Source: Caloranaerobacter azorensis DSM 13643 (GTDB lineage: Bacteria; Bacillota; Clostridia; Tissierellales; Thermohalobacteraceae). From it: 32,008 bases of DNA. Positions within the stretch are counted from its first letter, which is position 1. Every line of letters starts with the position of its first letter. Below the pieces are notes generated by a model that saw only the letters and a list, made by a program, of their open reading frames with translations, made no database searches and had not been told where the DNA came from. A program made the position numbers and the translations under genes. The stretch covers positions 1-32,008 of the forward strand of contig NZ_FQXO01000021.1 of assembly GCF_900129995.1 (NCBI RefSeq), given 5' to 3'. Shown piece by piece: positions 6,932 through 17,218 of this stretch.

Positions 6932-7285
6932 GTGGCAAATATAGATAATAGAATATCAGTAATTTTAGAAGCTGCAGACGATAAAAAAGCTTTTGATATT
7001 AAACTTTTAGATATATCAGATATAACAACGATAGCAGACTTTTTCGTATTTGCAAGTGGTAATAATGAGAGACAAGTTATAGCGATTGTAGATGAAATTG
7101 AAGATAAAATGTATCAATTGGGATACGAGGTAATTAATAAAGAAGGGTATAGAGAAGGCAGATGGGTACTACTTGATTTTGGAGATATAATAGTGCATGT
7201 TTTTCATAAGGAAGACAGAGAGTTTTATAATTTAGATAGGTTGTGGATAGATGCTAAAGAAATTGATATTGACAATATAATCTAG
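6932..7285 (+). CDS. rsfS: Ribosomal silencing factor RsfS
   Basis: RsfS binds L14 and blocks subunit joining, lowering translation during starvation. The DUF143-type fold is shown by ASGNNERQVIAIVDEIEDK, EGYREGRWVLLDFGDIIVHVF and EFYNLDRLW. The start is GTG 6932 with AGGAGG about 12 bases upstream. At 117 residues it is normal length and follows yqeK by 20 bases. Confidence 0.95.
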   Translation: MANIDNRISVILEAADDKKAFDIKLLDISDITTIADFFVFASGNNERQVIAIVDEIEDKMYQLGYEVINKEGYREGRWVLLDFGDIIVHVFHKEDREFYNLDRLWIDAKEIDIDNII

Positions 7286-7298
7286 ATTTATCTATAAT
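7269..7298 (+). promoter_or_regulatory. Sigma-A promoter for the leuS T-box transcript
   Basis: TTGACA at 7269-7274 and TATAAT at 7293-7298 are 18 bases apart. The promoter overlaps the 3' end of rsfS and places the transcript start just before the T-box leader. Confidence 0.8.
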
Positions 7299-7310
7299 AA
7301 AATAAATAGA

Positions 7311-7520
7311 ATAAGGACTGAATAAAGAGTAGTAGGTAAATCAGGTTATTTCAGAGAGTCAGTGGTTGGTGTGAACTGACATAACCGTTTACTGAACTTG
7401 CTTTATGTTAAAAAAGGTTAGTCTCCGTTATAGGACTTAAAGTGGGCTTTATAGCCAATTAGGGTGGTACCGCGGGATAACTTCTCGTCCCTAAGTAATT
7501 AGGGATTAGAAGTTTTTTTA
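7311..7520 (+). promoter_or_regulatory. T-box riboswitch (leucine) with terminator
   Basis: The leader shows the classic parts: a stem I base ATAAAG (7322-7327) pairing with CTTTAT (7401-7406), GGTTAT/ATAACC and TCAGT/ACTGA helices, an AGAGAG bulge and a GGTTGGTG distal region. The T-box AGGGTGGTACCGCGG is at 7461-7475. The terminator is formed by AACTTCT (7479-7485) with AGAAGTT (7508-7514), extended inside by TCCCTAA/TTAGGGA, and then T. In the specifier loop GAACTTG (7394-7400), CUU at 7397-7399 is the likely codon, with overlapping UUG at 7398-7400 as alternative. Both are leucine codons, agreeing with leuS downstream. Uncharged tRNA-Leu should stabilise the antiterminator. Confidence 0.96.
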
Positions 7521-7554
7521 TTATAAAAAAGGATAATAATAAAGGAGGAGGGAT

Positions 7555-10032
7555 ATGATGGCTTATAATTTTAGTAAAATCGAAAAAAAATGGCAGGAAA
7601 TATGGGAGAATAATAATGCTTTTGAAGCTAGTGAAAATGAAAAACAGAAATATTATATACTAGAAATGTTTCCGTATCCATCTGGTAAAATACATATGGG
7701 ACATGTGCGTAACTATTCGATAGGTGATGTATTTGCAAGATTTAAGAGAATGAGAGGATTTAATGTATTACATCCTATGGGATGGGATGCATTTGGTTTG
7801 CCTGCTGAAAATGCGGCTATAAAACATGGCATACATCCTAACAAGTGGACATTAGAAAATATTGATGATATGAAAAAACAATTAAAAAGATTAGGACTTA
7901 GCTATGATTGGAATAGAGAAGTAACTACTTGTTTGCCAGATTACTACAAATGGACACAGTGGTTTTTCATACAATTATACAAAAGAGGTCTAGCTTATAA
8001 GAAAAAATCAGCTGTGAACTGGTGTCCTTCTTGTGAAACTGTATTAGCTAATGAGCAGGTTGTTGACGGGGCTTGTGAAAGGTGTGATACACCTGTTGGG
8101 AAAAAAGAATTAGAACAATGGTATTTCAAAATTACAGATTATGCAGAAAGATTGCTTGAAGACATAAAGGAGTTAGAAGGCTGGCCTGAAAAGGTTAAAA
8201 TAATGCAGAAAAATTGGATTGGTAAGAGTAAAGGTGCCGAGATAGACTTTGAAATTAAAGGTTTTAATAAGAAATTAAAAGTTTTCACTACTAGACCAGA
8301 TACAATCTATGGAGTAACTTATATGGTAATGGCACCGGAACATCCATATATAAATGAATTAGTAAAGGGCACAGAGTATGAAGAAGAAGTACTTGAATTT
8401 AAAAAGAAGATGGAATATATATCAGAAATTGATAGGACATCAACAACTGCAGAAAAAGAAGGAGTTTTTATAGGAAGGTATGCTGTAAATCCTGTGACTA
8501 AAGAAGAAATACCTATTTATATTGCTAACTATGTATTGATAGATTATGGAACTGGTGCTATTATGGCTGTACCGGGACATGACCAGAGAGACTTTGAATT
8601 TGCTAAGAAATATAACATACCAATTAGGCCAGTAATAAAACCAGTTGAAAGAGAGTTTGATGAAAATAATTTAAAAGAAGCATATACTGGCGAAGGAATA
8701 ATGATAAATTCTGATAAATTTAATGGGTTGGATAATAAGATTGCTAAAACTGAAATAACAAAATATATTGAGGAATTAGGAATTGGAAAAGCTACTGTAA
8801 ATTATAGACTTAGAGACTGGTTAATTTCAAGACAGAGATATTGGGGTACTCCAATACCTATAGTATATTGTGATGATTGCGGAATAGTACCTGTTAACGA
8901 AGAAGATCTTCCAGTAAAATTACCGACAGATGTGGAATTTACAGGCAAAGGACAGTCTCCATTAACTACAAGTAAGGAGTTTATGTATACTACTTGTCCA
9001 AAGTGTGGTAAGAAAGCCAGAAGAGAGACTGACACTATGGATACTTTTATTGATTCATCATGGTATTTCTTGAGATATACTGATCCAAAGAACGAAAATG
9101 AACCATTTAATAAAGATAAAGCAAATTACTGGTTAAAAGTAGATCAGTATATAGGCGGAGTAGAACATGCCATATTACATCTTTTATATTCTAGATTCTT
9201 TGTTAAAGTACTATATGATATGGGACTTTCACCAGTAAATGAGCCTTTTAAAAATCTACTTACGCAGGGGATGGTACTTAAAGACGGGGCTAAAATGTCT
9301 AAATCTAAAGGTAATGTAGTAAGTCCAGAAGAAATAATTTCTAATTATGGCGCTGATACTGCAAGATTATTTGTATTATTTGCAGCTCCGCCTGAAAGAG
9401 ATTTAGAATGGAGCGATCAAGGAGTAGAAGGATGTTATAGATTCTTAAATAGGGTATATAGACTAGTAGAAGAGTTAAAAGAGGTATATAATAATAAGTG
9501 TGAAATTAATATTGAACAATTAAGTAAGGCAGATAAAAATTTAAGATATGTTATACATTCAACAATTCAAAAAGTAACTACTGATATAGAAGATAGGTTT
9601 AATTTTAATACGGCTATAAGTAGCATAATGGAACTTGTTAATGAAATATACAGATATAAGGATAATGCAGAGGCTAGCAACTATAAAGATGCTATATTAA
9701 TAGAATCACTTGATAGTTTAATTCTGTTACTAGCGCCTTTTGCTCCACATTTAGCTGAAGAACTTTGGCATTTTGTTGGTAATGAAGGAAGTGTACATCA
9801 ACAAAAATGGCCTGAATATGATAGAAAAGCTATAGTTAAAGATCAGATAACAATAGTAATTCAGGTGAATGGAAAAGTGAGAGATAAGATTGAAGTAGAT
9901 GCTAATATTGATAAAGAAAGTCTAGAAAAATTAGCATTAAATAGTGAAAGAGTTAAGAGTTTTATAGAAGGAAAAGAGATTAAAAAGATTATAGTTGTAC
10001 CTAAAAAGTTAGTTAATATAGTTGCGAAATGA
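7555..10032 (+). CDS. leuS: Leucyl-tRNA synthetase
   Basis: LeuS attaches leucine to tRNA-Leu in the cytoplasm. The class I motifs are visible: the HIGH-like HMGH in [16 protein letters not shown], and KMSKS at residues 580-584. The CP1 editing domain lies between them ([20 protein letters not shown]), two CxxC zinc pairs follow the pattern of bacterial LeuS ([15 protein letters not shown] and CERCDTPV), and the C-terminal anticodon-binding region ends [13 protein letters not shown]. The 825 residues are normal. AAAGGAGGAGGG precedes the paired ATG codons at 7555 and 7558. Confidence 0.98.
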   Translation: MMAYNFSKIEKKWQEIWENNNAFEASENEKQKYYILEMFPYPSGKIHMGHVRNYSIGDVFARFKRMRGFNVLHPMGWDAFGLPAENAAIKHGIHPNKWTLENIDDMKKQLKRLGLSYDWNREVTTCLPDYYKWTQWFFIQLYKRGLAYKKKSAVNWCPSCETVLANEQVVDGACERCDTPVGKKELEQWYFKITDYAERLLEDIKELEGWPEKVKIMQKNWIGKSKGAEIDFEIKGFNKKLKVFTTRPDTIYGVTYMVMAPEHPYINELVKGTEYEEEVLEFKKKMEYISEIDRTSTTAEKEGVFIGRYAVNPVTKEEIPIYIANYVLIDYGTGAIMAVPGHDQRDFEFAKKYNIPIRPVIKPVEREFDENNLKEAYTGEGIMINSDKFNGLDNKIAKTEITKYIEELGIGKATVNYRLRDWLISRQRYWGTPIPIVYCDDCGIVPVNEEDLPVKLPTDVEFTGKGQSPLTTSKEFMYTTCPKCGKKARRETDTMDTFIDSSWYFLRYTDPKNENEPFNKDKANYWLKVDQYIGGVEHAILHLLYSRFFVKVLYDMGLSPVNEPFKNLLTQGMVLKDGAKMSKSKGNVVSPEEIISNYGADTARLFVLFAAPPERDLEWSDQGVEGCYRFLNRVYRLVEELKEVYNNKCEINIEQLSKADKNLRYVIHSTIQKVTTDIEDRFNFNTAISSIMELVNEIYRYKDNAEASNYKDAILIESLDSLILLLAPFAPHLAEELWHFVGNEGSVHQQKWPEYDRKAIVKDQITIVIQVNGKVRDKIEVDANIDKESLEKLALNSERVKSFIEGKEIKKIIVVPKKLVNIVAK

Positions 10033-10081
10033 TAAAGTTTTCAAATAGATTATATTAATAAATAATAAAGGGGGAAATGAA

Positions 10082-10462
10082 ATGGGTAAAAGAGTAATTT
10101 CAACAGATAAGGCACCAAAAGCTATCGGGCCATATTCTCAAGGGATAGTGGCAGGCAACATGATTTTTACTTCGGGGCAATTAGCAATTAATCCTGAGAC
10201 AGGAGAACTTGTACAGGATGATATTCAGAAAGAAACTAGACAGGCTTTAGAAAACTTAAAAGCTGTACTTAAAGAAGGTGGAGCAACTTTAAATGATGTA
10301 GTCAAAGTTACTCTATATATTAAAGACATGAATCAATTTAGTAAAATAAATGAAGTATACGAAGAATATTTTTCTGAAAATAAACCAGCAAGGTCTTGTA
10401 TTGAAGTTGCTAGACTACCTAAAGATGGAAACGTAGAGGTTGAAGCGATAGCTATAATTTAA
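10082..10462 (+). CDS. ridA: RidA family enamine/imine deaminase
   Basis: RidA hydrolyses reactive 2-aminoacrylate and related imines formed by PLP enzymes. The sequence [24 protein letters not shown] and the C-terminal [22 protein letters not shown], including the conserved arginine, identify the family. It is full length at 126 residues. It has its own GGGGGAAATG-type ribosome binding site and ends at a bidirectional terminator shared with the convergent carboxypeptidase gene. Confidence 0.95.
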   Translation: MGKRVISTDKAPKAIGPYSQGIVAGNMIFTSGQLAINPETGELVQDDIQKETRQALENLKAVLKEGGATLNDVVKVTLYIKDMNQFSKINEVYEEYFSENKPARSCIEVARLPKDGNVEVEAIAII

Positions 10463-10463
10463 T

Positions 10464-10512
10464 AAAAAAATTAGAAGAAGCTGCTGAATAAGCAGCTTCT
10501 TCTAATTTTTAT
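10464..10512. terminator. Bidirectional Rho-independent terminator between ridA and dacF
   Basis: TTAGAAGAAGCTGCT at 10471-10485 and AGCAGCTTCTTCTAA at 10491-10505 form a 15-base stem with a five-base loop. A-rich sequence on the left and T-run on the right let it work in both directions. It overlaps the last codons of the - strand gene. Confidence 0.92.
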
Positions 10513-11818
10513 AACGATTACTGTAGCTAAAAGTAATTTCTTTTCTTAGTTTTCTTCTTTTAGCCCTTTTATATCTTTTATAGCCAATAAATATTCTCCA
10601 TATTATAAATAATACAATAAGCCAAAACCACCATTTTTTAAATAACGATTTTCCATCTGTTGTTTCGACGACTCTAATAATTCCTTTTTGATTTATTTCC
10701 ATTGCAGACACAATATTAGCAGTTGCAATTATTTTACCATCTAATTTGTATTCTACCCTTCCAATTACCTGGTCTTTTGTGATTGGAGCAGTGATTTTAT
10801 CAGGTAAAACTATATTTTTAACTATATCATTTTCTCTACCTTTAGGAATCATAGAAAAAACAGATTTATTTATTATACCAGTTACAAAAGGCTTGTCCCC
10901 ATTTATAACATCAATGTTTTTTATAAATTCATTTTTAAATGATAATTGTTTTGTGGCAAAATTATTAAAACCGTAATCTAAAAGTTTATGTGTATCTACA
11001 TATACGTTAGTTCCTACAGCATGAAGGACTACACTGATTAATCTTAAATTTCCTCTTTTAGCTGTTGCAACAAGACACTGTTGTGCGGCATGTGTGTATC
11101 CTGTTTTAATTCCATCTGCTCCGTCATATTTTATGTCTACTGTTTTACCATTTACAACTATCTTATTACTAGGACCCGTTCCATAAAGCAATCTGTTAGC
11201 TGATTTCAAATATCTTGGTTCACTTTTTTTATTTGTGGGCGGTATTGTATATTTGTAATTTTTTACAATACTCCTAAAGGTGTCATTTTGCATTGCATAT
11301 CTAGCTATCATTGCCAAATCATATGCGGTAGTTGTATGATTTTCATCTGGAAGCCCATGAGGGTTTGTAAAATGAGTGTTTTTAGCACCAATTTCTTTAG
11401 CTTTTTTATTCATCAAGTCAGCGAAATTTTGGATAGAGCCTGATATGTGTTTTGCAATTGCTTCTGCAGCATCATTAGCAGATTCTATCAATAATGCATA
11501 TAATAAATTTCTTAAAGTTATTGTTTCTCCGGGTTCTAGTGCTATATGGCTTCCACTAATCTCATAAGGTGTCTTATCATCGATAACGACTGTATCATCA
11601 AGATTTCCATATTCTAAAGCTAATATTGCTGTCATAATTTTTGTAGTACTAGCTGGGAACATTGGTTTGTGTGCATTTTTCTCATATAATATCTTACCTG
11701 TATTAGCATCGATTAATATGGCAGCTTCTGCTGAAATATCTAATTTATCTGCATAAGATATTGTGAAGGTATTTGTTAGTAAAAAAGTTATTACAAATAG
11801 TGCTATGATTTTTTTCAC
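10502..11818 (-). CDS. dacF: D-alanyl-D-alanine carboxypeptidase, DacF-like (S11 family PBP)
   Basis: This low-molecular-weight penicillin-binding protein trims the terminal D-Ala from peptidoglycan stem peptides. A signal peptide ends near SYA-DKL (residue 23). The active-site SxxK is STTK at residues 57-60 in FPASTTKIMTA, SxN is in IESANDAAEA and KTG is in DGIKTGYTH. A PBP5-type C-terminal domain and a membrane anchor (KKWWFWLIVLFIIWRIF) with a very basic tail follow. The start is GTG 11818 on the - strand, six bases after GAGGTG; a GTG at 11827 overlaps that site and was rejected. The symbol dacF is by resemblance; dacB is possible. Confidence 0.88.
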   Translation of the reverse strand: MKKIIALFVITFLLTNTFTISYADKLDISAEAAILIDANTGKILYEKNAHKPMFPASTTKIMTAILALEYGNLDDTVVIDDKTPYEISGSHIALEPGETITLRNLLYALLIESANDAAEAIAKHISGSIQNFADLMNKKAKEIGAKNTHFTNPHGLPDENHTTTAYDLAMIARYAMQNDTFRSIVKNYKYTIPPTNKKSEPRYLKSANRLLYGTGPSNKIVVNGKTVDIKYDGADGIKTGYTHAAQQCLVATAKRGNLRLISVVLHAVGTNVYVDTHKLLDYGFNNFATKQLSFKNEFIKNIDVINGDKPFVTGIINKSVFSMIPKGRENDIVKNIVLPDKITAPITKDQVIGRVEYKLDGKIIATANIVSAMEINQKGIIRVVETTDGKSLFKKWWFWLIVLFIIWRIFIGYKRYKRAKRRKLRKEITFSYSNRYKN

Positions 11819-11827
11819 ATATATCAC

Positions 11828-12129
11828 CTCGGTTTATGTATTTTTTAAATTGCTATTTTAATCAACTATATTATAGTATAGCAAAAATTAACTTATTTTT
11901 TAAGGTATACCTTACTTAAAAATATATAATTTTCTTCTTTAGGACTTTAGCAGCATTATATTTATAATATATGGGAAAAATGAAATATACAAAATGAAAA
12001 GGTTTTTTTTAAAATATATAGAATTATATTCATAAATGGGAATTATGTTTAAAAATATCTACAAAAAGAAATATAAATTCTTATTAAATTGATAGGACAC
12101 TACATGATAAGAAATGGGGGGATTATACT
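11828..12129. other. Divergent AT-rich intergenic region with a 14-bp palindrome
   Basis: About 300 bases separate the - strand carboxypeptidase from the + strand lipoprotein gene. No open frame or RNA gene is apparent. A - strand TATAAT lies at 11875-11870 without a convincing -35. A perfect palindrome TAAGGTATACCTTA occupies 11901-11914 and could be a repressor or activator site. GGGGGG at about 12115-12120 serves the next gene. Confidence 0.5.
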
Positions 12130-13465
12130 GTGAAAAAATTTCTTGTTTACCTATTAATTACAATTTTTATTTTGTCATCATTAACAGGATGTGGGAATAC
12201 CACTAGTACAGATTCTGAAAAAATTGATAAAAGCATGATTGGAATGAAAGATTATTCTTATAAGGTATTGTACGGAGATAAAGTTGTAGTAGTTTATGGA
12301 ACAATAGGCAGTAAACAAGATACTGCTGTTTTGTATAATTTAGCTAAGTCATATGGGCTGGGATTTCAAAGAGAAATTAGAGACAGATTTATTGTTAAAA
12401 GTGATGTTGAGGTTAATGAAGATGATATAAAAAATAGGCATATAATTATATTGGGAAATCCTGAAACAAATCAACTCTTTGCAAAAATAAATGAAAAGCT
12501 TCCTATGAAAGTAATAGATGGAAGTCTTGTGGCTGGTGATAAAGTTTTTAAAGATGAGTCTGTTATTTTTAAGTATCTTATACCCAACCCTTTAAATAAG
12601 AAAAAATATTTGATTGTTAATGGGGCGTTAAATAAAAAATATATGCCTTACATTTTATATGTAACAACACCTTCGAGAAATGCAGAATATGTTATTAAAG
12701 CAAATAAAAACGAGAAATATACGGGATTATTTAATAAAACTGATACTCAGTGGCTTATAAATAAGATTGGTGAAAATCTTTGGAAGGATGATTTTAAAAC
12801 TAGAGAAAGTGAACATTTTATTTTCCATTATAGTTCGTTAGACGATAATGTAGAAAAAAATATTAATAAAATAATTGAAGAAAGAGAAAAGGCTTATGAA
12901 GAAATATCTAGTAAACTTAATATTAGTTATTCTGGAAAGATAGACTACTATTTTTTTTATAAGTGATACAATAAAACGTAGTTATAGACAGTGGGATGAC
13001 GATTTTTGGTTAGGAAACGTATATGAAGTTTATAATGAAGAAAAAGAAGATAATGTTTATAGATATTATATTTATAAAGTATTAATAAATCAAATAGGAT
13101 TGCCATTAAGTAGATTTACACAATTAGGATTATATGGTGCTTTAGGTGTAGATTCAAAATATAATGACATGAAAATTAAAGATATTACGAATTCTGATGA
13201 TTATATACCATTAGAATATTTAACTACAGGATTATTGATAGATCGTACTTTTAACAGAGATACAGTTTTGTCTGAAATATTTTCCTTTGCAAAGTATCTT
13301 GTAGACAAATATGGTTTTGATAAATATATAGAATACTATAAAACTAATTTGTATGAAGAAACAGACAAAGCACTTTATAGTGTATATAAGAAGGATTTAT
13401 ATGAATTAGAAGGAGAATGGCTTGATTATATAAATGCTGTAAAGGGTGAAAAAGATGAAAAATAA
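12130..13465 (+). pseudogene. Lipoprotein with peptidase-MA-like C-terminal region, disrupted by a frameshift
   Basis: The first part (GTG 12130 to stop 12966) encodes a lipoprotein with signal peptide and lipobox LTGC, ending ...KIDYYFFYK. A run of eight T at 12951-12958 breaks the frame. Removing one T continues the protein as ...KIDYYFFISDTIKRSYRQWDDDFW and on to the stop at 13463-13465, giving 444 residues. The segment SEHFIFHYSSLDDNVEKN and what follows recalls peptidase-MA-like domains, but no HExxH is present, so it is probably not a protease. The second half stays open without its own good start, so this is a recent mutation, slippage-tolerated gene or sequencing error. It abuts and overlaps the M28 gene. 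Confidence 0.75.
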
Positions 13466-16400
13466 TCATAAAATAGTCTTAATTATAACTTTAATTATAT
13501 TTTTAACAGGGTGCGGGTCGTATATTGACCCGTATAATTTTGATGAAAATAATGCATACAAACATATAGCAGAACTTTCATCAGATAAGTATGGAGGAAG
13601 GCTGCCCGGTACGGACGGAAATAGAATGGCGCAGGAGTATATAGCAAAAGAATTTGAAAAAATAGGACTCAAGCCAATTAGTAATGGGAGTTACTTTCAA
13701 ACATTCAAGATTATTTCACCTTTTTTAAATGAACCAGTAAAATTCGATGTATTAGATAATGAAGGCAATGTTATTAAAAAGTATAAATTAAGAAAAGATT
13801 TTATTGAAAACACAAGAGATTACTCAAAAGGCGGTAAAGTTAAGGGGAAAATAAAGTATATAAATTCATTAGATGATATTGAAACAGGTAAAGATAATAT
13901 AGTACTAATCTATGATGGTTTAAGAGATTTAGAAAAAGCTAAAAAATTGGTCGAAAAAGGTGTTAAGGCTGTAATAAGACCTACAACTATGGATTTAAAA
14001 GGAAAAGAAAAAAATTTATTAATAAAAACCGTTTATATTGGGGAAAAGGCGGATAAAAAAATCGAAGGCAAATTTATTGATATAGTAGTAAGAAAAGAAG
14101 TCTTTGAAGAATTAGTTGATTTTAGTAATAAAGGATATAGTGTAAATATAGATATTAATTTAGTATTTAAAGAAGTAGAGGTTTCAAATGTAATAGGTTA
14201 TATCCCGGGAAATGATGAAAAGCTAAAAAAAGAAGTTATTCTTATAGGTGCACATTTTGATCATGTTGGTACAGACCCTGACGGTTCTGTATTTAATGGA
14301 GCTTTAGACAATGCTTCAGGGACAGGTATGCTTTTGGAGCTAGCTAGAGCTATGAAAGAAAGTGGGAAAAAGCCAAAGAGAACTATTGTTTTTGCAGCAT
14401 TTAATGGGGAAGAGAGTGGACTTCAAGGTTCAAAATACTATGTATTTTCTCGTCCATTTCCACTTATGGGAACTAAAGTATTCAATATAGATATGATAGG
14501 CTCTAGAGAAAAAGTAAGACTTGGAATCTATACTTTTCCTTCGCAGCAAAGAGGAACAGTAGGACAGCTTGTAAGTAGTGAATTAGTGGATAAAATAGTT
14601 GAGATAGCAGAAAAGCGAGATATAGAATGCAAGGTCAATTCATTTTCGAAAGATAGTGATCATTTGAGTTTTGATATTAGAGGAGTTCCAGCTGTTACTA
14701 TAACACATCCAGCAGATAATTTAATACATACCGTTGAAGATGATATCTCTAACATTGATAAAGAGAGATTAAAAGAAGCTGGAATGTTAATGATTAGTCT
14801 AATAGATTATTTTGCTATTAGTGCAAAGGATACAATTAAACCTGTTATTTCTAAAGAGCAGTTACAAATATTGAAGATTATACCTATTTATATTTCAGCT
14901 ATTTTATTGACAGGTTTAGCATTTATATTTGTTATTAAATCAATAAATAAAAATGAAAAGTTAAAAGAAAAGTTTGGCAGAAGACCTATATTCACATCAA
15001 TTTTAATAGTGATAATGCTATTATCTATACTGATATACAATAGCAGCTATGAAGTAGAAGAAACAAGTACTGTAAAACCATTGTCAAAACCTTGGGAAAA
15101 TCAAGTAAAGATTACAGGTGAAAGTATAGAAAAGATATTAGATTTTCAAATTGATGATAATGTTAATATTTTGTTAAAAGATAAAAAAGGAATTAAATTT
15201 ATTATGTTAGATAAATATGGTAAGGTTAAAGAGGAAAGATATTTAAACATTCCTTATGAGGAAAATGGTAAATATGTATTGAATAAAAACGGAATTTACT
15301 ATACTTATGAGAGAAATTTGTTTTGTTTAACTAATGAATCTGAAAGGGCAGAAAAAATATTAAAAAATATAGACGATTTCTCTATATTAGAAAATAGCGG
15401 TAAAAAATATATTATTGCGAGCAATAAAGATAAGATTATAGTAAAGTCTGAACAATGGGAAAAGAATATTGAGGATAAAAATATTTTGAACGTTTCGGCT
15501 CAAATGGACTGTAAAGACAGGATATTTATTTTATATAAACAGAAAGATAAAGGTAATATTTTAGTTAAATATGCTGTATTTAATGCTGACGGTAAACTGA
15601 TTAATTCAGTTAATCTTTATACTTTAAAACAAGATTCTCATCTAGTATTTGGAATAGATAAAGCTAAAGGATATGTATTTTTTAAAGAACAAGAAGATTA
15701 TTACTATTTAACTTTTTACTTAAGTAGTAGAAGAAATCATATGGTTAAAAAAGAGAGAATAGAGTTACATGATACAGGAGGGGCCGCAGTAAAAATTAAT
15801 GAAATACCTTCCATAGTTACTGATAGGGGAATAGATAATATTGATTTATATATGACTATAAATGCTGAAAATTATACAGGCAAAAAATATATATATTTTT
15901 TAAATTTTTTTAATGGCAAACTTGTAAAAAATGACTTGATTTATGAAACTAAGAATAACAAAATAACAAGTCCAGTTATAGGTACTGATGGGGAAGATGT
16001 GTATATTGTTTGGTTAGAAGGTAAAAACGAAAATGTTTTAAAGGTATTAAGTTCAAATGAGTATTTTGGATTTAATAGTTTAAAAAATGAGCTTTTATTA
16101 AGATTAAGTAAAATAATTCAAAATTTGTTTTTGGCTTTTATCGTACTATTGACGAAAATACATTGGATAATACCAGGAGTTTTGATTTTAATATTATTCA
16201 AAATTTTAAAGAAAGATGAATGGTTAGCGAATGGTAAAGCTATGTATATAGCTGCTTTATCTAATTTTATTTGTCAGATTGCTACATTTAAAATGCCAAA
16301 TTTAATGGGAATAAGTTATGAAAATGTAATAGTTACATTTTTTATAGGAATTATTGCTTTAGGATTAGTTCTGTTCTATAGATATGAAAAAGGCAAAGCT

Positions 16401-16535
16401 TCGTTTTTAAGACTATTTATAATATTTACAGTTATAAACATGATATTTATCTCATCTTTATACGCTCCATATACATTAAAAGGTGGTTTAGAAAGATTAA
16501 ATAAGACAGAGATGTTTAATAAAGAGAAATATTGA
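13455..16535 (+). CDS. Membrane-anchored M28 metallopeptidase lipoprotein with large C-terminal extension
   Basis: A lipobox LTGC after a short signal peptide anchors the N-terminus outside. Residues about 30-460 are an M28 aminopeptidase domain with inserted PA-like segment. The two-zinc ligands are present: His267 in GAHFDHVG, Asp285 in LDNASG, Glu319-Glu320 in NGEESG, Asp346 in NIDMIG and His418 in TITHPAD. Two membrane helices follow (about 472-495 and 510-533), then about 350 residues of repeated beta-strand-like segments of unknown fold, and at least four C-terminal helices. The ATG at 13455 has AAAGGG eight bases upstream; a GTG at 13446 is less well placed. The start overlaps the end of the preceding broken lipoprotein gene, suggesting one operon. 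Confidence 0.88.
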   Translation: MKNNHKIVLIITLIIFLTGCGSYIDPYNFDENNAYKHIAELSSDKYGGRLPGTDGNRMAQEYIAKEFEKIGLKPISNGSYFQTFKIISPFLNEPVKFDVLDNEGNVIKKYKLRKDFIENTRDYSKGGKVKGKIKYINSLDDIETGKDNIVLIYDGLRDLEKAKKLVEKGVKAVIRPTTMDLKGKEKNLLIKTVYIGEKADKKIEGKFIDIVVRKEVFEELVDFSNKGYSVNIDINLVFKEVEVSNVIGYIPGNDEKLKKEVILIGAHFDHVGTDPDGSVFNGALDNASGTGMLLELARAMKESGKKPKRTIVFAAFNGEESGLQGSKYYVFSRPFPLMGTKVFNIDMIGSREKVRLGIYTFPSQQRGTVGQLVSSELVDKIVEIAEKRDIECKVNSFSKDSDHLSFDIRGVPAVTITHPADNLIHTVEDDISNIDKERLKEAGMLMISLIDYFAISAKDTIKPVISKEQLQILKIIPIYISAILLTGLAFIFVIKSINKNEKLKEKFGRRPIFTSILIVIMLLSILIYNSSYEVEETSTVKPLSKPWENQVKITGESIEKILDFQIDDNVNILLKDKKGIKFIMLDKYGKVKEERYLNIPYEENGKYVLNKNGIYYTYERNLFCLTNESERAEKILKNIDDFSILENSGKKYIIASNKDKIIVKSEQWEKNIEDKNILNVSAQMDCKDRIFILYKQKDKGNILVKYAVFNADGKLINSVNLYTLKQDSHLVFGIDKAKGYVFFKEQEDYYYLTFYLSSRRNHMVKKERIELHDTGGAAVKINEIPSIVTDRGIDNIDLYMTINAENYTGKKYIYFLNFFNGKLVKNDLIYETKNNKITSPVIGTDGEDVYIVWLEGKNENVLKVLSSNEYFGFNSLKNELLLRLSKIIQNLFLAFIVLLTKIHWIIPGVLILILFKILKKDEWLANGKAMYIAALSNFICQIATFKMPNLMGISYENVIVTFFIGIIALGLVLFYRYEKGKASFLRLFIIFTVINMIFISSLYAPYTLKGGLERLNKTEMFNKEKY

Positions 16536-16577
16536 AAAAATATAGAAATGCTATATTAAATAACACGAGGTGGTACA

Positions 16578-17204
16578 ATGGTTTCCTTTACAAAAAAGGA
16601 ACAAATAGTTATACTAATACTAGTTATATGTATTATTTCAATAATCTCTATAAAACTAATAAAAAGTAATGATATAAAGCTAGATGAAGTTGGACAAGAT
16701 ATTAATGATATAGAAGATGAAGAAAATGTTAATATTTCACAAAAAAGTACTGAAGAAGATAAAGATAAAATTATAATGGTTCATATAAGTGGTGAAGTTT
16801 ATAAGCCGGGATTAGTTATTTTGAAGGAAGGTGATAGAATTATAGATGCTGTTAATGCAGCAGGGGGATTAAAAGAAGAAGCTGATCTAGATAGGATAAA
16901 TCTGGCTAAAAAACTTGTTGATGAAGAAAAAATATATGTACCTAAAAAGAGTGAAAAAAATTTTGTCGGTAATTCTCAAGAAAACGTTATACTTAATACG
17001 AGTGTAAGTACTAATAAAATAAATATAAATAATGCAAGTCTTAATGAGCTTATGGAACTACCGGGGATAGGCAAAGTATTAGCAGGTAGAATTATTGAGT
17101 ATAGAGCTAAAAATAGATTTAATAGTATAGAAGATATAAAGAATGTTTCTGGAATAGGAGAAAAGAGGTTTGAAGCAATAAAGGATTTAATAACAATTGA
17201 TTAG
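16578..17204 (+). CDS. comEA: ComEA-like DNA-binding competence protein
   Basis: ComEA binds incoming double-stranded DNA at the cell surface during transformation. A membrane anchor at residues 9-28 is followed by an acidic linker, an SLBB domain (about 64-120, VHISGEVYKPGLVILKEGDR) and a C-terminal helix-hairpin-helix pair (INNASLNELMELPGIGKVLAG, then GIGEKRFEAIKDL). At 208 residues it is typical. CGAGGTGG precedes the ATG. No comEC or comEB is next to it; instead selD begins 14 bases after its stop. Confidence 0.93.
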   Translation: MVSFTKKEQIVILILVICIISIISIKLIKSNDIKLDEVGQDINDIEDEENVNISQKSTEEDKDKIIMVHISGEVYKPGLVILKEGDRIIDAVNAAGGLKEEADLDRINLAKKLVDEEKIYVPKKSEKNFVGNSQENVILNTSVSTNKININNASLNELMELPGIGKVLAGRIIEYRAKNRFNSIEDIKNVSGIGEKRFEAIKDLITID

Positions 17205-17218
17205 TTAGGAGGGTAAAA

